From positions 1 through 8,424 of the forward strand of contig JARBAV010000364.1 in assembly GCA_029237515.1 (NCBI GenBank): 8,424 nt of DNA, given 5' to 3'. A model generated the notes under the pieces. It was not told the origin of the DNA. It was given only the letters and a program-made list of their open reading frames with translations, and made no database searches. Below, piece by piece: positions 6,560 to 8,424 of the stretch. The DNA is from Nitrososphaerales archaeon. Its GTDB lineage: Archaea; Thermoproteota; Nitrososphaeria; Nitrososphaerales; Nitrososphaeraceae. The position numbers were made by a program, and so were the translations under genes. Position 1 is the stretch's first letter; each line of letters begins with the position of its first letter.

Positions 6560-6670
6560 AAGAATAACATAAGCAAATTTTAGGAGCGGGATCGTTTCAT
6601 TCTGCATTCAAATAGCGGGCGGGATTTTCACTTTCAAGATCTTCGTTTTAATGCAGCCATTATGGTAATT
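6560..6670. other. intergenic region with GC-rich direct repeat
   Basis: No gene is seen. GCGGGAT occurs at 6586-6592 and again at 6619-6625, each followed by a T-rich TTTCA-like stretch, 33 bases apart. These GC-rich blocks stand out against the AT-rich surroundings, about 60-100 bases upstream of the next promoter, and could be operator half-sites. Confidence 0.25.
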
Positions 6671-6678
6671 AGATTGAA

Positions 6679-6689
6679 CAAATATATTT
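6679..6689 (+). promoter_or_regulatory. TATA box of the DUF6659-like gene
   Basis: CAAATATATTT is centred about 28 bases before ATG 6713, predicting a leaderless transcript starting at the ATG. A second, weaker TTTTATAG (6695-6702) is too close to the ATG to serve that start. Confidence 0.6.
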
Positions 6690-6712
6690 CCAGGATTTTA
6701 TAGCTCTACGCG

Positions 6713-7111
6713 ATGAATGACGCCGATGAAGAGCAATTACAAAAAAACAAAAAATTATGTAGACAATTTTTAGAACTGTCACCTAAAATTAGATACGTCG
6801 GTTTAATGAACAATTTCGGAAGAACTCTTTCAGGACAGCTTCGCAAGGGTGTTGTACCTTTGTTTTCGCCTGATGAGGCACGAGATGAGAACTTTCTGGA
6901 GGCAACTAGAAACCAACTAAGAAAGAGATTCGAAGAAGCCATAGGTAAGACAAGATTTACAATTACTGAAAACGAAAAGGTCAAAATAGTAACGATACCA
7001 ATAACTAGAGGCTTTTTCTATATTACCTTGGAAAAGGACACAGACAATCAAGAAATCCTAAAGATAATTGAATCCATAAAAATGCGTGAGGATCCCAGCT
7101 TGAGAAATTGA
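6713..7111 (+). CDS. conserved thaumarchaeal protein, DUF6659-like
   Basis: 132 residues, apparently from a leaderless ATG. The pattern IRYVGLMNNFGRTLSGQLRK, then GVVPLFSPDEARDENFLEAT, then RNQLRKRFEEAIGKTRF matches, from memory, a small family repeated in Nitrososphaeria genomes (DUF6659). The C-terminal half alternates hydrophobic strands (KVKIVTIPITRGFFYITLEK) with a final helix (NQEILKIIESIKM). The overall alpha-beta layout recalls a roadblock/profilin-type fold, which would suggest protein-protein sensing, but that is inference. There is no membrane segment or catalytic motif. It converges on rpl15e with a 29-base gap. The DUF number is recalled, not searched. Confidence 0.75.
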   Translation: MNDADEEQLQKNKKLCRQFLELSPKIRYVGLMNNFGRTLSGQLRKGVVPLFSPDEARDENFLEATRNQLRKRFEEAIGKTRFTITENEKVKIVTIPITRGFFYITLEKDTDNQEILKIIESIKMREDPSLRN

Positions 7112-7140
7112 GAATATGCTAACCGTATAATGCCACTTGG

Positions 7141-7599
7141 TTATTTGGAAAAAGCGACAAGCTTTCCTCTCATTTCTCTATCTTTGGAAATGGATCCATG
7201 CATGGGATCAGCCAGCACGACTTCAAACCACTGATGCATCCCGTCCTTATGCAAGTAATAAGATCCCATTACTTCCAAATTTGGAAACTTCTCTCCTACT
7301 CTTCTTTCTGCGACTTTTCGCATACTAGTTCCTTGCTTTATTCGTACAACGCCTAAGTGCTTGGGTCTTCTTCCAGCTACGGGTCTTTGCTTTCTCATTC
7401 CGCCTCTGCCTACCCTTGCACGTACCACAACTACTCCTTGTTTAGCTTTATAACCAACCTTTCGAGCACGATCTAGTCTACTCGGTCTTGGAATTCTATA
7501 AATTGACGGTTCTTTCCTCCAATTAATTGCCTTCCCCTTTAGTTCATCTGAATTTGATTTCCACATTTTAAGCCAGGTGTCAGCAATGTGTTGTCGCAT
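7141..7599 (-). CDS. rpl15e: 50S ribosomal protein L15e
   Basis: Structural protein of the large ribosomal subunit, binding 23S rRNA; found in archaea and eukaryotes only. The diagnostic core is clear: RPSRLDRARKVGYKAKQGVV, then VVRARVGRGGMRKQRPVAGR, RPKHLGVVRIK, EKFPNLEVMGSYY and HQWFEVVLADP. The frame extends upstream to GTG 7656 (171 residues). I prefer ATG 7599 (152 residues) because the family is usually about 145-155 residues in related archaea, the extra 19 residues (MASLQLANTIIRGFSYPQI) look unlike the usual N-terminus, and an AT-rich TATA-like box (AATTATTA on the minus strand, 7630-7623) sits about 27 bases upstream. It is rich in Arg and Lys throughout, as expected. It stands alone here, with no other ribosomal gene in the window. 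Confidence 0.93.
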   Translation of the reverse strand: MRQHIADTWLKMWKSNSDELKGKAINWRKEPSIYRIPRPSRLDRARKVGYKAKQGVVVVRARVGRGGMRKQRPVAGRRPKHLGVVRIKQGTSMRKVAERRVGEKFPNLEVMGSYYLHKDGMHQWFEVVLADPMHGSISKDREMRGKLVAFSK

Positions 7600-7622
7600 A
7601 ATTTGTGGGTAAGAAAAACCCC

Positions 7623-7630
7623 TAATAATT
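7623..7630 (-). promoter_or_regulatory. weak TATA-like box for rpl15e
   Basis: Read on the minus strand the sequence is CAATTATTAG. It is centred about 27 bases before ATG 7599, the usual spacing for a leaderless archaeal start. The match to consensus is modest. A stronger promoter further upstream serving GTG 7656 was not evident. Confidence 0.3.
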
Positions 7631-7656
7631 GTATTGGCTAGTTGGAGAGAGGCCAC

Positions 7657-8150
7657 CTAAATAGTCACCCATTATTATCAAAAATTCAAAAGAGAAACCT
7701 AATGCACTTCCTCTTCGTTATTGCACTGGTGCATGAGTTTTTTGCTGGGATTTCCACTTATTATTATTCGTACCCCTCTCTATTCCATATTATGCTCACA
7801 AGCTCAGTCAGTTAGATGAGATTACTTTTAGTATTGCTTTTTCACGTATTCGTTTTTAACTTTCTATTATTATTCGTATTCGAAATTCATTTCTTGAAAA
7901 ATAGATCAAACTATTACATGTCATAATGAATCCCCCCCACAAGCATTGACTGGAGCTTTATCGATTGAATCTCATGGCAAATTCATAAACTCTAATGATT
8001 GTAAGTTTATCTGCCGCTGTTATCAACAAGAGAATAATCTTACCAGAAAAGGAGATTTTTAAGATTTGATCTGCCTACAATTGATTCTGTTGTGATAAAA
8101 ATCCGGACTTAGTACAACATTGAACTAGAGATTTTCATTTGGTTGGCTAT
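7657..8150. other. gene-free region with repeats
   Basis: No ORF, tRNA or rRNA is evident. Contents: ATGCAC (7702-7707) can pair with GTGCAT (7729-7734), or TGCAC (7722-7726) with GTGCA (7729-7733), just before a T6 run (7738-7743). TATTATTATTCGTA occurs twice (7759-7772 and 7865-7878). A C7 homopolymer lies at 7932-7938. An AAAGGAG-like ribosome site near 8048-8054 is followed only by very short frames. Confidence 0.5.
7759..7878. repeat. 14-bp direct repeat, two copies 106 bp apart
   Basis: TATTATTATTCGTA is identical at 7759-7772 and 7865-7878, and a partial copy CGTATTCGTTTTT lies between them near 7845-7857. Low complexity makes partial matches easy by chance, but the exact ATTCGTA end is shared. 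Confidence 0.35.
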
Positions 8151-8171
8151 TTCGATAAACGAGCGATCGAA
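8151..8171. repeat. 6-bp inverted repeat
   Basis: TTCGAT (8151-8156) and ATCGAA (8166-8171) surround a 9-base centre. It lies just before the larger hairpin at 8180, so the two may form one structured element. Confidence 0.35.
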
Positions 8172-8179
8172 GTGCGTCA

Positions 8180-8253
8180 GCTTAATATTTTGAATGCTTT
8201 ACGATTATCACCATCCAATATGGTAATTAGTCATAATCGTAAAGATATTAAGC
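8180..8253. repeat. long imperfect inverted repeat (hairpin)
   Basis: Outer arms GCTTAATAT (8180-8188) / ATATTAAGC (8245-8253) and middle arms CTTTACGATTAT (8197-8208) / ATAATCGTAAAG (8233-8244) pair perfectly, 21 bp in total, with an 8-base bulge (8189-8196) on the left. A nested ACCAT/ATGGT stem (8210-8214 and 8220-8224) fills the centre. A related sequence AATGCTTTATACGGAATTAT (8268-8287) resembles the left arm segment at 8193-8208. There is no gene inside. It could be a structured RNA, a small non-autonomous mobile element or a protein-binding site. Confidence 0.6.
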
Positions 8254-8365
8254 ATTTGTAAACGAATAATGCTTTATACGGAATTATATGAATGCTAACA
8301 ACCTATGACGTTTGCATAATCAAGTGTTTATTGATAAAGCGTATTAGGACAGTGGTAACAAAGAG

Positions 8366-8424
8366 GAAGAACTATGCTGAAGAACTATGCTGAAGAACTA
8401 TGCTGAAGAACTATGCTGAAGAAC
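8366..8424. repeat. 13-bp tandem repeat running off the window edge
   Basis: GAAGAACTATGCT is repeated exactly four times (8366-8378, 8379-8391, 8392-8404, 8405-8417) plus a partial fifth copy (8418-8424). The unit length is not a multiple of three and stops occur in the repeated frames, so it is not protein-coding. The true copy number is unknown because the array is cut by the edge. Confidence 0.85.

Noticed and set aside
7137..7328. Plus-strand 63-codon frame antisense to rpl15e
   Set aside because: It is a shadow of the L15e coding sequence; its residues do not look like a real protein.
8366..8424. CRISPR array
   Set aside because: The 13-bp units are directly adjacent with no spacers, and no cas gene is present.

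Overview
The window looks like chromosomal DNA of an ammonia-oxidising archaeon (Thaumarchaeota/Nitrososphaeria, probably Nitrososphaerales). The evidence is a ribosomal protein L15e gene, which is found only in archaea and eukaryotes; a fused ADP-forming acyl-CoA synthetase of the type used in the thaumarchaeal 3-hydroxypropionate/4-hydroxybutyrate cycle; two proteins that resemble families I associate with Nitrososphaera genomes (HTH plus coiled coil, and a small DUF6659-like protein); and TATA boxes placed about 25-30 bases before start codons, as expected for leaderless archaeal mRNAs. The DNA is visibly AT-rich and has long gaps, which would fit a Nitrosocosmicus-like genome. That genus-level idea is inference.

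Layout. Bases 1-319 hold no convincing gene, only ambiguous edge reading frames and T-tracts. The acyl-CoA synthetase follows (320-2437, +) with a T-rich terminator. Next comes a probable two-gene unit on +: an HTH/coiled-coil protein (best start 2823, frame open from 2670, stop 4232) and a 92-residue protein (4236-4514). The two lie in the same frame, separated by a single TAG, and a good Shine-Dalgarno sequence overlaps that stop. A gap of about 600 bases (4515-5122) holds hairpins and a micro-ORF whose Shine-Dalgarno could be masked by an upstream inverted repeat. A short-form SerA gene (5123-6058, +) has a strong TATA box. It converges on a small orphan gene on the minus strand (6127-6444). 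A 132-residue DUF6659-like gene (6713-7111, +) converges on rpl15e (minus, ending at 7141). The last 770 bases or so (7657-8424) appear non-coding and carry direct repeats, inverted repeats and, at the very edge, a 13-bp tandem repeat that runs off the window.

How the genes relate. The genes are mostly single transcription units: CoA-thioester formation for carbon fixation or acetate metabolism, serine synthesis, and translation. Only the HTH/coiled-coil gene and its downstream partner look co-transcribed. The best candidates for undescribed biology are that split gene pair, the possible Shine-Dalgarno-masking element upstream of the micro-ORF, and the repeat-rich right end.
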